A stretch of DNA of 53,138 nt, from the NCBI GenBank assembly GCA_021732995.1, contig JAKFWA010000056.1:1-53138 (forward strand), read 5' to 3'. The notes beneath the pieces are model-generated. The model was not told where the DNA came from and ran no database searches. It was given only the letters and a program-made list of their open reading frames with translations. The DNA comes from Planctomycetaceae bacterium. Lineage in GTDB: Bacteria; Planctomycetota; Planctomycetia; Planctomycetales; Planctomycetaceae. Shown piece by piece: positions 9,377 through 18,209 of this stretch (the stretch's first letter is position 1; each line of letters opens with the position of its first letter). Made by a program: the position numbers and the translations under genes.

Positions 9377-9401
9377 CCCTATTGCTTTGCATGTTTCCGG
9401 G

Positions 9402-9438
9402 AATTAAGCCAACGACTCCAGTACTCGTTGGCTTAATT
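9402..9438 (+). terminator. Rho-independent-type terminator hairpin
   Basis: A perfect 14-bp stem, AATTAAGCCAACGA (9402-9415) with TCGTTGGCTTAATT (9425-9438), loop of 9, followed by GTTTAT. It begins 26 bases after the small lipoprotein stop codon and closes the DUF1559/lipoprotein unit. The A/T ends of the stem could let it act in both directions. Confidence 0.85.
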
Positions 9439-9843
9439 GTTTATAAGCACGGACGAAGTGGCATTGGCGAACTTAGAGCGTGGTGCATTACCTGCAATGT
9501 CGCAGGTGGGTTCTACCTGAGATGAGCATCGCGTCCCCGCTCCATAGCTTCCGCACAATCGGCGCACCAGGGTGGCCCCCGCTTGCCAGTAGTCGGTCTA
9601 CCGGGTAGCGCATCGGAAGGCTGTTATTGCTTCTGTTGGCAGTTTTCATCGTTGTCGCCTGGAGTGGTGACGCGATGGGCGGCGGACGGCATACAGGCGT
9701 TTCTTGCAGGCGGAGCTTTTGGAGTCGCAGTTCTGGCAGGGCGAAGTCATACGTCATGAGGATCATGGCGGTGTGGACTTCGCGTCACGCCGGCGGCCAT
9801 TGAGGCGGGTGGCGTCCCTATCGCTCACATATGGAGTGACGCC
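9439..9843. other. Intergenic region with overlapping small hairpins
   Basis: No convincing gene in about 400 bases. Two overlapping hairpins occur: CCTGC (9491-9495)/GCAGG (9502-9506), and CAGGT (9503-9507)/ACCTG (9515-9519). They share bases and would be mutually exclusive. The GC-rich sequence to about 9610 looks like a dispersed intergenic repeat rather than decayed coding DNA, but copies elsewhere cannot be checked here. It should hold the promoter of the aminotransferase gene. Confidence 0.35.
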
Positions 9844-11097
9844 ATGTGGATTCGGCTGCGGCTCGACATTGGTTGGGGCGATCTTGTCCGTGGGTTTTTC
9901 TATTGCTTGAAGCCCGGCGGGCGAGCGCAAGCCGTTGAGCGGGCGCGACACGCATGGAGCGAGAAGGATGACGTCCTGATTCCTCTTTCCGTCAGGTCGG
10001 GTTTTGATTTGGTGCTGCGGGCGTTGCAACTGCCACCGGGCTCGGAAGTGCTGCTATCCGCGCTGACCGTGCCCGACATGGTGCGCATCGTCGAATTCCA
10101 CGGGCTCATTCCTGTGCCGGTGGATACAGATGAGAACGGCCAGATCATTCTCACGTCGCTCTGTCAGGCGATCACACCGCAAACTCGGATGGTCGTGGTC
10201 GCGCATTTGTTCGGCGGTTGCGCGGCTCTGGATGACGTGCTGGAGATTGCGCGCCGGCACAACCTGATGGTGGTTGAAGACTGTGCGCAGAGCTTTCATC
10301 GCGTCGGTGATTCTGCACATCGAGCCAGCGACGTGGCGATGTTCAGCTTCGGACCGATCAAGACCGCGACTGCCTTGGGCGGCGCTGTCATTCGGGTGTC
10401 ATCGCCCGAGTTGCGTGCGAGCATGGTTCAGTTGCTGAATGCGGATCCGATTCAATCTCGCGCCTCGTTTGCGCGCCGCCTTGTCCGATTCACCGCCCTG
10501 AAGTTTTTGTCCGGTCGACTGGCGGGGACGCTCTTCCGGTGGCTTGTCGAATGCCTGGGCTATGATTTCGATTCGCTGGCGAACTCTGTTGTCAAAGGTT
10601 TTGGAGCTTCAGATCTCATGACACAGCTTCGCCGGCAACCGTCCACGCCGCTATTGCGGCTTCTACGAAGGAGATGGCAGTCTTACAATTTCGCCCGAAT
10701 CGAGCGTCGAATTCGTATGGGTAGACACTTTGACGCTCGAATTGGCCAGTCCCACGCCGAGGCGTATTCCTATTGGGTATACCCCGTCTATGTTCGCGAG
10801 CCAGTCACCGTGCGCGACCGTCTGCGCAGCGCCGGATTCGATGCCACGTGTCGAGCAAGAATGACCGTTGTGGCTGCGGTTGATGAATCGCGGGTCCCAA
10901 CTTCAGCTCGCTTCATCTGGGGACACGTCATGTTTTTGCCGTGGTATCCCGAGATGCCGGACGAAGTGGTCGACAAGATGGCCAGCCTCATTGCACCTGC
11001 CGACCTCATCGCAGCCCAGCAGCACAAGCCAACGCACACCTCCGTTGTGGCCGGTCTCCGACCGTGCCACGAACGCGACCGCAGGTCTCCGGAATGA
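9844..11097 (+). CDS. DegT/DnrJ/EryC1/StrS-family aminotransferase
   Basis: A 417-residue PLP-dependent enzyme of the family that aminates nucleotide-linked keto-sugars and related compounds. The Asp contacting the PLP pyridine is in VVEDCAQS (D146), and the PLP Schiff-base Lys is K173 in FSFGPIKTATALGGA. The family core with the substrate-binding strand (LLSALTVPD) begins near residue 70. The C-terminal small domain is present (YWVYPVYVREP). No sugar dehydratase, glycosyltransferase or other cell-surface sugar gene is adjacent, so the substrate is unknown. The last 18 codons or so (from about residue 400) lie inside a palindromic repeat at 11044-11162, so the native C-terminus has probably been replaced by repeat-encoded residues. 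Confidence 0.85.
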   Translation: MWIRLRLDIGWGDLVRGFFYCLKPGGRAQAVERARHAWSEKDDVLIPLSVRSGFDLVLRALQLPPGSEVLLSALTVPDMVRIVEFHGLIPVPVDTDENGQIILTSLCQAITPQTRMVVVAHLFGGCAALDDVLEIARRHNLMVVEDCAQSFHRVGDSAHRASDVAMFSFGPIKTATALGGAVIRVSSPELRASMVQLLNADPIQSRASFARRLVRFTALKFLSGRLAGTLFRWLVECLGYDFDSLANSVVKGFGASDLMTQLRRQPSTPLLRLLRRRWQSYNFARIERRIRMGRHFDARIGQSHAEAYSYWVYPVYVREPVTVRDRLRSAGFDATCRARMTVVAAVDESRVPTSARFIWGHVMFLPWYPEMPDEVVDKMASLIAPADLIAAQQHKPTHTSVVAGLRPCHERDRRSPE

Positions 11098-11162
11098 GCC
11101 CACGCGGGAATTGGAGACCTTCGGTCGGCGGGTTGCGGCTCGGTCTGGAGACCGGCCACAAC
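11044..11162. repeat. Nested palindromic (REP/MITE-like) repeat
   Basis: The outer arms GTTGTGGCCGGTCTCC... (11044-11064) and its reverse complement (11141-11162) differ by one inserted base. Inner arms with the same GGTCTCC core (GACCGCAGGTCTCC at 11077-11090, GGAGACCTTCGGTC at 11113-11126) nest within. The core thus occurs four times, in two inverted pairs. The element spans the stop codon of the aminotransferase and ends 30 bases before the convergent RbsD/FucU gene, so it could also act as a bidirectional transcript end. Confidence 0.75.
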
Positions 11163-11191
11163 AGGACCGCCACAACGTGACATCGCCGGAT

Positions 11192-11641
11192 TCAGCTTGG
11201 TTTGCGCACGCCGACGGTGAGCAGAAGATTGGCCCAGAGGGCTTGGTCGCCGGTTTGGATCGTGAGCACCAAGTCACGCGATGCTACGGCGTCGTAGAAA
11301 TCCCACTTCTGAATCGGCGCCAGCTTAATATTGAGCTTGGCCTTCTTCAGTAGGCTGCGGTATTCGGTCCAGATCGGTGGATCGCCGCCGAGGGCGTACG
11401 GGTCGTCTTCGGGAATGCCCATCGTGTTGGCGGCTTCGATCGGAATCGCGGACAGCAGGGCTTCCAGCACTTGAGTGCAGCTTACGACGCCGGGCATCAG
11501 GTTCAGGCTGATGAGTTGCGCGTTCGGTCCCAGCGTTGATGACGCCGGGTAGTTGCCGTCCGCGATCAGGATCTTGGAGTGATGGCCGGCGCGGCCGATG
11601 ATGGCGTTGATCTCGGGGTGAATCAGAGTGTGCTTCAGCAT
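11192..11641 (-). CDS. RbsD/FucU-family sugar mutarotase
   Basis: A 149-residue protein of the RbsD/FucU fold, which interconverts anomers or pyranose and furanose forms of ribose, fucose or similar sugars in the cytosol. The N-terminus shows the family pattern MLKHTLIHPEINAIIGRAGHH, with active-site His residues at 20-21 and Asp in IADGNYP. The C-terminus keeps the aromatic WDFYDAV region and the TGDQALWANLLLTVGV ending. It is the last gene of a run RidA, DUF4432, RbsD/FucU. With the aldose-epimerase-like DUF4432 gene 59 bases upstream, a role in sugar anomer handling is likely. FucU-type is more likely than RbsD, but this is not certain. Confidence 0.85.
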   Translation of the reverse strand: MLKHTLIHPEINAIIGRAGHHSKILIADGNYPASSTLGPNAQLISLNLMPGVVSCTQVLEALLSAIPIEAANTMGIPEDDPYALGGDPPIWTEYRSLLKKAKLNIKLAPIQKWDFYDAVASRDLVLTIQTGDQALWANLLLTVGVRKPS

Positions 11642-11700
11642 GGAATCGTCCTGATTGCTGGCTGTGGAATGAAGTTGTCGGTGCGGTCGATCGAAGACGC

Positions 11701-12867
11701 TCAGACTTGCGAATACTTCGCGATTGGCTGCGGGTGTTGAATTGGCTCGCGAGTTTGCAGCGACTTGATCCTGGCCTCGGCGTCCTTAACGGCGGCGGCC
11801 GAGTCATGAATCGTCATCGTGAACGCCGCTGAGTAAGTGGCGCCGGGGGCGAGCGAGATCACTCGGCCTTGCGCACGTTCAAACCCCCGGAAGTTCGGGA
11901 AGTTGGTGCCGGGCTCAAGGCCGGTCACGTAGCCATCAGCGTCTGCCTGAGGATTCTTCCAGAGCGTGAAGCAGGGGAGCTCACGCAGCGAATACGTCAG
12001 GCTGATGCCGAGGTCTCCCGCTGCATTCACCAGCATGACAGACGTCTGCTGCGACTTGTCGCCGAGCAGTTCAAAGAAGAACGCTTCTTCGCGCACGCCC
12101 GTAATCGGGCCGGGGTAGCGGGCGATCTTGGTCGCGCCGGTCGCTGAATGAGGATCTCGCGGCGCCACTTCAGCGATCGCGGCTACCAGTCGGGAGTCCG
12201 CTGCCAGGAACGGGCGGCCGATGTTGGTGTGATAGAGCAATTCCAGTTCGGTCGGCTGAGCTCCGAGGTTCGTGACGCGATCACTGATGGTGATGCTGTT
12301 CGAACCGGCTTCCGTTGAGACCGTCGACGACAACCGCAGAGCAGGGCCGAACATCGTGGTTTCATCCACCGTCCCCGTCACACCGAGTGTACCCACACCG
12401 GCATCGTTGGCTTCAATCGCCACATAATGAGCCGGCAGGTTGGCGATGCGGCCATGCAGCGTCAGTTCGGCGCCGTTGTCATTGCCTGGAGGTCCATTGA
12501 ATGACAGGCCGCAGCGACACATCAATTCGTTGAAGCCGTTGAGCCAGCCTAACCCACCGCGTTCGAGCTGATTGACGAACTTTGGATGCACAGGACGCGC
12601 GACGGGTGACTTCCACTCGATCGGAATGCCGCGGTACTGCCCGCGCCACAGGCCCATGCCGCGTGTGGGGAACACGGACATCGACAAGGCGCCATTATCG
12701 ACCGTCACGACTTCGACGCTGTCAGACAAGCCACCGCGCAGCGTGGTCTTCTGCAGCGACCAGTCCGGAGAACCCGCCAGCTTGATTCCGCTGCTGGCGT
12801 CGAGCCGCAGGGACTCCTGCCAGATTCCGCGATCAACGTTTGTCAGGACGACTTGCGTGGCTGCCAT
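11701..12867 (-). CDS. DUF4432 protein (aldose-1-epimerase-like)
   Basis: A 388-residue protein matching the DUF4432 family, which has the galactose-mutarotase-like beta-sandwich fold. Typical segments are visible: FPTRGMGLWRGQYRGIPIEW near residues 86-105, GFNELMCRCGL near 135, GRIANLPAHYV near 157 and LLYHTNIGRP near 210-220. No signal peptide is present, so it is cytosolic. It lies 16 bases after the RidA gene and 59 before the mutarotase gene. The neighbours suggest it binds or epimerises a sugar, but catalysis has not been shown for most members of this family. Confidence 0.85.
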   Translation of the reverse strand: MAATQVVLTNVDRGIWQESLRLDASSGIKLAGSPDWSLQKTTLRGGLSDSVEVVTVDNGALSMSVFPTRGMGLWRGQYRGIPIEWKSPVARPVHPKFVNQLERGGLGWLNGFNELMCRCGLSFNGPPGNDNGAELTLHGRIANLPAHYVAIEANDAGVGTLGVTGTVDETTMFGPALRLSSTVSTEAGSNSITISDRVTNLGAQPTELELLYHTNIGRPFLAADSRLVAAIAEVAPRDPHSATGATKIARYPGPITGVREEAFFFELLGDKSQQTSVMLVNAAGDLGISLTYSLRELPCFTLWKNPQADADGYVTGLEPGTNFPNFRGFERAQGRVISLAPGATYSAAFTMTIHDSAAAVKDAEARIKSLQTREPIQHPQPIAKYSQV

Positions 12868-12883
12868 GTCTCAAACCTCAACC

Positions 12884-13327
12884 TTATGCCGACTTGATCT
12901 CGAAAATGGCTTCCACTTCACAGGCCGGGCCCGTGGGCAGAGATGCGAAGCCCAACGCGCTGCGGGCGTGCCAGCCATCGCCTTCCTTGCCGAAGATGAC
13001 GTGAATCAAGTCGGAGGCGCCGTTGATCACGAGATGCTGGTCAGTGAACTCCTGAGTTGAGTTCACGCAACCCAACAATTTGATGCAGCGCAGGCCATCG
13101 AGCGTTCCATGCACCGCATGCACGGCCTGCAGCACTTTGACGGCACACTCGCGGGCGGCCTTGTAGCCTTCCTCGACCGAGATGTCCTTGCCGAGCTTGC
13201 CCTTGATGTTGCTGACATGCCCGGATGTGAAGAGCAGGTTGCCGGACTTGGCGCACGGGTTGAGATAACCCGGCTTCAGTTCTGGAAACTCAATACCCAA
13301 TTCAACAGCTCGTTGCTCCGGACTCAT
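12884..13327 (-). CDS. RidA/YjgF-family protein
   Basis: A 147-residue protein of the RidA family, which commonly hydrolyses reactive enamine/imine intermediates from PLP enzymes, though some members have other roles. The core is clear: GNLLFTSGHVS at about 29-39, and near the C-terminus the conserved Arg in HARSALGFASLPTGP and the Glu in CEVEAIFEI. These are the Arg and Glu of the active pocket in classical RidA. It belongs to the subgroup of about 150 residues, slightly longer than the usual 128. It starts 27 bases after the FGE-like lipoprotein and precedes the DUF4432 gene closely. Confidence 0.88.
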   Translation of the reverse strand: MSPEQRAVELGIEFPELKPGYLNPCAKSGNLLFTSGHVSNIKGKLGKDISVEEGYKAARECAVKVLQAVHAVHGTLDGLRCIKLLGCVNSTQEFTDQHLVINGASDLIHVIFGKEGDGWHARSALGFASLPTGPACEVEAIFEIKSA

Positions 13328-13354
13328 GAAGCGTCCTCCAGGTTGATCGTAAAC

Positions 13355-14512
13355 TCATTTCGAAGAGAGATTCAGCACACAGCGAAAGCCGATGTGAGGG
13401 TCACGCTCGCTCATCTTCACACCGCGCCGAGCCCAGGCCTTCCAGTCTGGACCATTGCCTTTGACGACTCGCAAACCTTCCGGGGTGGATTTGGGCCCCG
13501 CCCAGTTGCGACGTCGGTCCGGCGAGAGTGGCAGCAGTGTCTTGAACGCTTCCGGATGATAGAAGTCGAGCGTCCATTCGCGAGCGTTCCCGGCCAGGTC
13601 GAAAGCACCGAACTGGCTCTGGTCGTCCGGAAAAGCTCCAACCGAGTCGAGCTGCTCTGTCGTGCGTGGAGCGGTCCACAAGGGACGTGATTTGCCCCAG
13701 GGATACGGGTACCCGAGTTCGCCGCGAGCCGCCTTTTCCCATTGGGCTTCCGTCGGCAGATCGCAGGCGATGGCTTTTGCGTAGGCTCGCGCTTCCACCC
13801 ACGGCAAACCGACCGCCGGTTGATTGGGGTCTACATTCGCGTTGATCGCTTCGCCAATGCCACCTTTGGGGAACTTCAGCCGAGTGGCCTTCACCTGAGC
13901 GACTGTGACTTCCGTCACGCCGACGTAGAACGCGTCCAGCTCAAGAACAATGTAGGGTTGCGTGTCCGTTGGACCGTCGCTGCTGCCCAACGCGCCACTG
14001 CCGGCCGGAACAAGCACCAGCTCCTGGCCATCGGCTTCGCAGCGCAGTCGCGTCGGCAGCCCTGAAGAGTGCAGGGGGCCAACCGCAGTGAAGCCAGTGG
14101 GAATCTTGAGGGGAGACTTTTCCGCTGCCGCGGCGGCTACTCCATCCGCGACCAAAGTGGGAGCGAAAGTGTCAGAGGGAGCACTCGCGAGCACTACGTC
14201 GCCATCGACAGGCTTTCCAGCCGATGCAGTGATTTCGAAATTTGCCGTCGGAGCTTCGGCCGGGACGAAGACATCTTCCGGCTCGACGCCGGAAAGATCA
14301 GGTCCGGGTGACTCGACGGGAGGCGGCACCAGTTTCGTCGGTCCGGATGCAAGCGAGGACTGAGCGATCTCTTCGGCCGTAGGTTTGGGAGCAGGCGCTG
14401 CGCCTCCGCAACCGGTGAGCGAAAGGGCTCCGGCGAGTCCACACAAAAGGAGAACGCCTCGACGTGACAAGCACATCGAGGCGTCGCAACTGGATGTCAC
14501 AACTTCACGCAT
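13355..14512 (-). CDS. Lipoprotein with formylglycine-generating-enzyme (SUMF1) domain
   Basis: About 385 residues. The N-terminus has an Arg pair and hydrophobic core ending in a lipobox (LSLTGC), so export and lipidation are likely. A long Pro/Ala/Glu-rich linker follows to about residue 150. The C-terminal 220 residues are an FGE-sulfatase/C-type-lectin-like domain: VPAGSGALGS, YVGVTEVTVAQV, LPTEAQWEKAARG, YPWG, FDLAGNAREWT and a final HIGFRCV. The two copper-binding cysteines of true FGE are not evident, so this is more likely a structural or ligand-binding member than the sulfatase maturase. An ATG at 14476 is an alternative start; I chose 14512, but both keep the lipobox. It follows rplS by 55 bases. 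Confidence 0.82.
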   Translation of the reverse strand: MREVVTSSCDASMCLSRRGVLLLCGLAGALSLTGCGGAAPAPKPTAEEIAQSSLASGPTKLVPPPVESPGPDLSGVEPEDVFVPAEAPTANFEITASAGKPVDGDVVLASAPSDTFAPTLVADGVAAAAAEKSPLKIPTGFTAVGPLHSSGLPTRLRCEADGQELVLVPAGSGALGSSDGPTDTQPYIVLELDAFYVGVTEVTVAQVKATRLKFPKGGIGEAINANVDPNQPAVGLPWVEARAYAKAIACDLPTEAQWEKAARGELGYPYPWGKSRPLWTAPRTTEQLDSVGAFPDDQSQFGAFDLAGNAREWTLDFYHPEAFKTLLPLSPDRRRNWAGPKSTPEGLRVVKGNGPDWKAWARRGVKMSERDPHIGFRCVLNLSSK

Positions 14513-14567
14513 CTGGCAACTCCGAGACCTGGTCTTGAAACGGAGAGATGCCGACTTCGGGCGAAGT

Positions 14568-15011
14568 CTAGGCCTGCGTTGCTGGAGCGGCTTCCGCGCT
14601 CGCGGCGGCCGATGCCGCTGCGGCAGCAGCGGCGGCTGCCTTCGCTTCGTCAGCGGCGGTGGCTCCGCGGCGTTCAACGAGTTTCGTAGCCTTACCAATG
14701 CGATCACGCAGGAAGTAAAGCTTGGCGCGGCGGACACGACCGTGTCGTTTCACGACCAACTTGGAAATGAACGGAGAGTTCGTCGGGAAGATACGTTCGA
14801 TGCCTTCACCGGCCACGATGCGACGCACCGTGAACATCTCACGAGTACCGCTGCCACGACGGGCGATGACGACTCCAGAGAAGAGCTGGACGCGTTCTTT
14901 CTCGCCTTCCTTAATCCGACAGTGAACATCAACTGTGTCGCCGATTGCGAAGACCAGCGGCTCCTTCCGCATGTACTGTTTCTCGAACTCATCAATAATC
15001 AAATTTCGCAT
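14568..15011 (-). CDS. rplS: 50S ribosomal protein L19
   Basis: L19 lies at the 30S-50S interface of the ribosome. The first 115 residues match the family closely: IGDTVDVHCRIKEGEKERVQ, FSGVVIARRGSG, TFTVRRI-like MFTVRRIVAGEGIERIFP, and KLVVKRHGRVRRAKLYFLRD. The last 28 or so residues are an unusual Ala/Glu tail, almost all alanine, not found in E. coli L19. It is the last translation gene of the ffh-rpsP-trmD-rplS run and follows trmD by 67 bases. Confidence 0.97.
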   Translation of the reverse strand: MRNLIIDEFEKQYMRKEPLVFAIGDTVDVHCRIKEGEKERVQLFSGVVIARRGSGTREMFTVRRIVAGEGIERIFPTNSPFISKLVVKRHGRVRRAKLYFLRDRIGKATKLVERRGATAADEAKAAAAAAAAASAAASAEAAPATQA

Positions 15012-15078
15012 GACCGATCACCCTTCCCACTGAATTTGAGCCGCGTGCAACTCGGCTGAACGACCTTCCGTTGGCCGA

Positions 15079-15894
15079 CTAGCTGGTTCGACGTCTCTTC
15101 CGTTTTTTTGGTGGCGGCTCCGGGAATCGCTCCCGAAACTGCACGAAAAGCTCCGGCCGCCGTTCTTGAGTGCATTGCTGAGACTGCTCAGCCTGCCATG
15201 CGGCGATCAGTTTGTGATTGCCGCTCAACAACACTTCCGGAACCGTCATTCCACGGTACTCGCGAGGTCGCGTGTACTGCGGATACTCCAACAACCCAGT
15301 CTCGGCGAACGATTCGTATTTGCTGCTTGTTTCGTCTCCCAGCACGCCGGGAATCAGACGGATCACCGTGTCGATGAGCGTCATGGCCGGGACTTCACCG
15401 CCGTTGCAGATGAAGTCACCAATCGAAACTTCCAGGGGCTTTAAGCCCAGACGAATGCGTTCGTCAAAACCTTCGTATCGACCACACAACAGGAGCAATC
15501 TCTTGTAGGTGGATAACTCTCTGACAAATTGCTGATCCAGCGTTCTGCCACGCGGAGTCAGCATGATCAACTGGCCCGGTTCAGGGCCGTCCGCCTGGGC
15601 GGCTTCGACGCAGTCGAAGACCGGAGGGCACATGATCAACATGCCCGGTCCGCCACCAAACGGTGGATCGTCCACTGACTTACGCTTACCGGTCGCCCAG
15701 TCTCTGAAATTCCATAACCGCAGGTCGACCAGTCCCTTTTGAATCGCGAGCTTCAACAGGCTCTGCCGCATGTAACCTTCGAAGATCTCGGGAAACAACG
15801 TCAAAACGTCGAAGCGAATCGAATCAACTGGGGGCCACGATCCCGGAGGATGCGGCTGATCATCGGCAGCAGCAACGGCGAATGGTTCGTTCAT
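15079..15894 (-). CDS. trmD: tRNA (guanine-37-N1)-methyltransferase
   Basis: TrmD uses S-adenosylmethionine to methylate G37 next to the anticodon, preventing frameshifts. The conserved core is present: FDVLTLFPEIFEGYMRQSLL, DDPPFGGGPGMLIMCPPV, LLLLCGRYEGFDERI, and the trefoil-knot segment DFICNGGEVPAMTLIDTVIRL. There is an extra N-terminal stretch of about 23 residues and a basic C-terminal tail (PPKKRKRRRTS). I chose the ATG at 15894 (MNEPF...) over an upstream TTG at 15903. It lies 63 bases downstream of rpsP. The usual rimM between the two is missing. Confidence 0.95.
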   Translation of the reverse strand: MNEPFAVAAADDQPHPPGSWPPVDSIRFDVLTLFPEIFEGYMRQSLLKLAIQKGLVDLRLWNFRDWATGKRKSVDDPPFGGGPGMLIMCPPVFDCVEAAQADGPEPGQLIMLTPRGRTLDQQFVRELSTYKRLLLLCGRYEGFDERIRLGLKPLEVSIGDFICNGGEVPAMTLIDTVIRLIPGVLGDETSSKYESFAETGLLEYPQYTRPREYRGMTVPEVLLSGNHKLIAAWQAEQSQQCTQERRPELFVQFRERFPEPPPKKRKRRRTS

Positions 15895-15957
15895 TGTCAC
15901 CAATAATCATTCGTCGTCGTTCATCAAGGGCATCGGTCAGAATGCCCTCAACAAGCC

Positions 15958-16308
15958 TTACTCTGCAGCCGCTTCGCCACCCTCAGCCGGAGCTTCTTCC
16001 GGAGCGGCAGCAACTGGCTCCTTCGGAGCGATGTAGGCTGGCGGAGGAGCAGCGACGCCCCAACGATTGCCCTTCAACTTCTTGACCAACGTCTTCACGT
16101 TGTCCGATGGTTGAGCTCCCACGCTGAGCCAGTAGTCATAGCGATCCATCTTGACGGTGACTCGCTTCGACTTGTCATGAACCATCGGGTCGTACGTGCC
16201 AATGTCTTCAATCGACTCGCCATCGCGAGCCTTCCGAATGTCCATGACCGAGATTCGATAGAACGGACGATGAGTCCGCCCCAAACGCTTCATTCGAATA
16301 CGAACCAC
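15958..16308 (-). CDS. rpsP: 30S ribosomal protein S16
   Basis: S16 is a small-subunit assembly protein. The N-terminus VRIRMKRLGRTHRPFYRISV and the following DIGTYDPM and YWLSVGAQPSDNVKTL segments are diagnostic. The C-terminus has an Ala/Glu/Pro-rich extension of about 35 residues beyond the usual end. The start is the GTG at 16308: an AAGGAG Shine-Dalgarno at 16318-16323 sits 9 bases upstream, whereas the in-frame TTG at 16317 would abut that site. The product is 116 residues. It follows ffh by about 90 bases and heads to trmD. Confidence 0.96.
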   Translation of the reverse strand: MVRIRMKRLGRTHRPFYRISVMDIRKARDGESIEDIGTYDPMVHDKSKRVTVKMDRYDYWLSVGAQPSDNVKTLVKKLKGNRWGVAAPPPAYIAPKEPVAAAPEEAPAEGGEAAAE

Positions 16309-16317
16309 TTCTCGCAA

Positions 16318-16323
16318 CTCCTT
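16318..16323 (-). promoter_or_regulatory. Shine-Dalgarno site fixing the rpsP start
   Basis: AAGGAG on the minus strand with 9 bases to GTG 16308. It decides for GTG over the longer frame beginning with TTG at 16317. Confidence 0.7.
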
Positions 16324-16397
16324 GAGATGAGGATCCCGTGGCGACCATCACCACGTAACCTTTTAACTAACTTCCGAAATCGAACCAGCATTAGAGC

Positions 16398-17876
16398 TTA
16401 TCGATTCCGCTTTCGCGACCGTTCGGCCTGTTTCTTCTTCCGCTTTCGTTCTTCGCGGAGAGCATCCATGTCGACCGGGGCCTTTGTTCCACTCTTCGCG
16501 ACCTGAATTTCGGCCCCCGGATGCATGGCTCCGATCTTGGTCAGATCGTTCATGGCCTTCATCCGGTCCATCATTCCGAGCCCTGACAGACGTTTCATAA
16601 TGTCTGCCATTGACGTAAACTGTTTAATTAGCGCGGACACCTCAGCAGCTTCGACACCGCATCCAGTCGCGATGCGATTGCGGCGGCTGCGATCGATCCG
16701 CTCGGGATTGTCACGTTCGAACTCTGTCATCGAGTTGATGATGCCATCAATTCGACGCATTTCTTTTTCTGGATCCTGCATGGAGCCCATCGCGTCGGCG
16801 AGCCCACCCATGCCCGGAATGTATTTCATCACGTCGCGGATGGGTCCCAGCTTCCGCAGCATCTTCATCTGCTTCTGGAAGTCAGCCAGCGTGAACTGGC
16901 CCTTGCGCATCTTTTCTTGCGCTTTGAGGACTTCATCCTCAGAGATCTCCTTCTGGGCCTTCTCGAACAGAGTGACAACGTCACCCATGCCCAGAATTCG
17001 ACCGGCCATGCGGTCCGGATGGAACAGCTCGATGCGGTCGAGTTGTTCGCCGATACCGATGAACTTGATCGGCACGCCCGTGACCTGCTTGACCGACAAC
17101 GCGGCGCCGCCGCGGGTGTCACCGTCCAGCTTCGTGAGGATCACGCCGTCCAGTTCCAAGGCTTGATTGAAGGTCTTGGCGCTGTTGACCGCGTCTTGTC
17201 CGGTCATCGCGTCGCAGACGAGCAGCACCTGATGGGGCTGACAGCGGCGATCGATTTCGGACAGCTCTTTCATCAGCGATTCGTCGATATGCAGGCGTCC
17301 TGCAGTATCGAGAATTACGACGTCGACGTTCTGCTCTTTGCGAGCCTTCGCCAAGCCATTCTGGCAAACCGCGAGCGGACTGCTGGCTCCCGGAGCTTCC
17401 GAGTACACCGGCACGCCAACTTGCTCGCCGACGATGCAGAGCTGGTCGACAGCACCCGGTCGCTGTAAGTCGGCCGCAACGAGCATCGGCTTGTGGCCTT
17501 GCTCTTTGAGCATTCGCGCCAGCTTGCCGCAGGTGGTCGTCTTGCCTGAGCCCTGCAGACCACACATCATGATGACCGAAATGTCGCTCTTTTGCAGATG
17601 CAACGAGTGATCAACCGGCCCCATCAGTTGGACGAGTTCCTGATGGACGATACCGATGATGTGCTGAGTGGGGCTCAGCGATTGCAGGACTTCGCCGCCG
17701 ACTGCTCGCTCGGTGACTTTGGTAACAAATTCTTGCGCGACGTCGTAGTTAACGTCAGCTTCAAGCAGTGCTTCGCGCACCTTTTCCATGCCTTCGCGGA
17801 TGTTCGACTCCGTCAAACGTCCCGCCTGCAGGAAGGAAAGTGCGTTCCTCAGACTGCTGGTGATGCCTTCAAACAT
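16398..17876 (-). CDS. ffh: Signal recognition particle protein (SRP54 homologue)
   Basis: Ffh binds the 4.5S/SRP RNA and signal sequences of nascent membrane proteins and delivers them to FtsY. The N domain begins [19 protein letters not shown]. The GTPase has G1 at 106-113 (GLQGSGKT), a DTAGR motif, and [15 protein letters not shown] Met-rich M domain is present ([25 protein letters not shown]). The C-terminal end is very basic ([15 protein letters not shown]). I chose the ATG at 17876, which gives the canonical N-terminus and 492 residues; the frame is open to 18020 but that part has no family similarity. It heads the ffh-rpsP-trmD-rplS run. Confidence 0.97.
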   Translation of the reverse strand: MFEGITSSLRNALSFLQAGRLTESNIREGMEKVREALLEADVNYDVAQEFVTKVTERAVGGEVLQSLSPTQHIIGIVHQELVQLMGPVDHSLHLQKSDISVIMMCGLQGSGKTTTCGKLARMLKEQGHKPMLVAADLQRPGAVDQLCIVGEQVGVPVYSEAPGASSPLAVCQNGLAKARKEQNVDVVILDTAGRLHIDESLMKELSEIDRRCQPHQVLLVCDAMTGQDAVNSAKTFNQALELDGVILTKLDGDTRGGAALSVKQVTGVPIKFIGIGEQLDRIELFHPDRMAGRILGMGDVVTLFEKAQKEISEDEVLKAQEKMRKGQFTLADFQKQMKMLRKLGPIRDVMKYIPGMGGLADAMGSMQDPEKEMRRIDGIINSMTEFERDNPERIDRSRRNRIATGCGVEAAEVSALIKQFTSMADIMKRLSGLGMMDRMKAMNDLTKIGAMHPGAEIQVAKSGTKAPVDMDALREERKRKKKQAERSRKRNR

Positions 17877-18209
17877 GACTGCGCTATGGCTACGAGGTGA
17901 CAAACAGACGAAAATTGCCGCATTTTGGCAGCAATGTGAGCACAGGACGGCGATGCAATGCCAGTCCCAACGCCGACGTCTTGCCCAGCTTAGCGACGTC
18001 GACCGCCTCCTAACGGGCACTGGATAATAAGCCCGTACTTCTTTCTTCGCAATGCTCTAGGTGCATTACGACTTCAGAGCAATTTGCCGGAACTTCATGA
18101 CTTGGCTGCAGGTTGTGAAGTTCTCGCGTGACAGTGTTGTGAGTTATTCCGACTTGACCTTAAGATCGGATCGTAGCGGTGTGAAGGAAATGGCTCAGGA
18201 GAACGATTC
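17877..18209. other. Divergent promoter region between ffh and the ECF sigma gene
   Basis: The 333-base spacer separates two divergent units. A GGAACTTC at 18089-18096 on the plus strand resembles the -35 box of ECF promoters and could mean autoregulation of the sigma gene, but I found no clear matching -10 box 16-17 bases later. AAGGAAATGG occurs 20-30 bases before the sigma start and AGGAG at 18197-18201 is a plausible ribosome-binding site. Confidence 0.35.

Noticed and set aside
13355-14512. Formylglycine-generating enzyme that activates the sulfatase
   Set aside because: It is a lipoprotein and the cysteine pair of true FGE is not evident, so maturase activity is not supported.
17877-18020. 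Longer N-terminus for Ffh (open frame to 18020)
   Set aside because: The extra 48 residues have no family similarity; the canonical start MFEGITSSL is at 17876.
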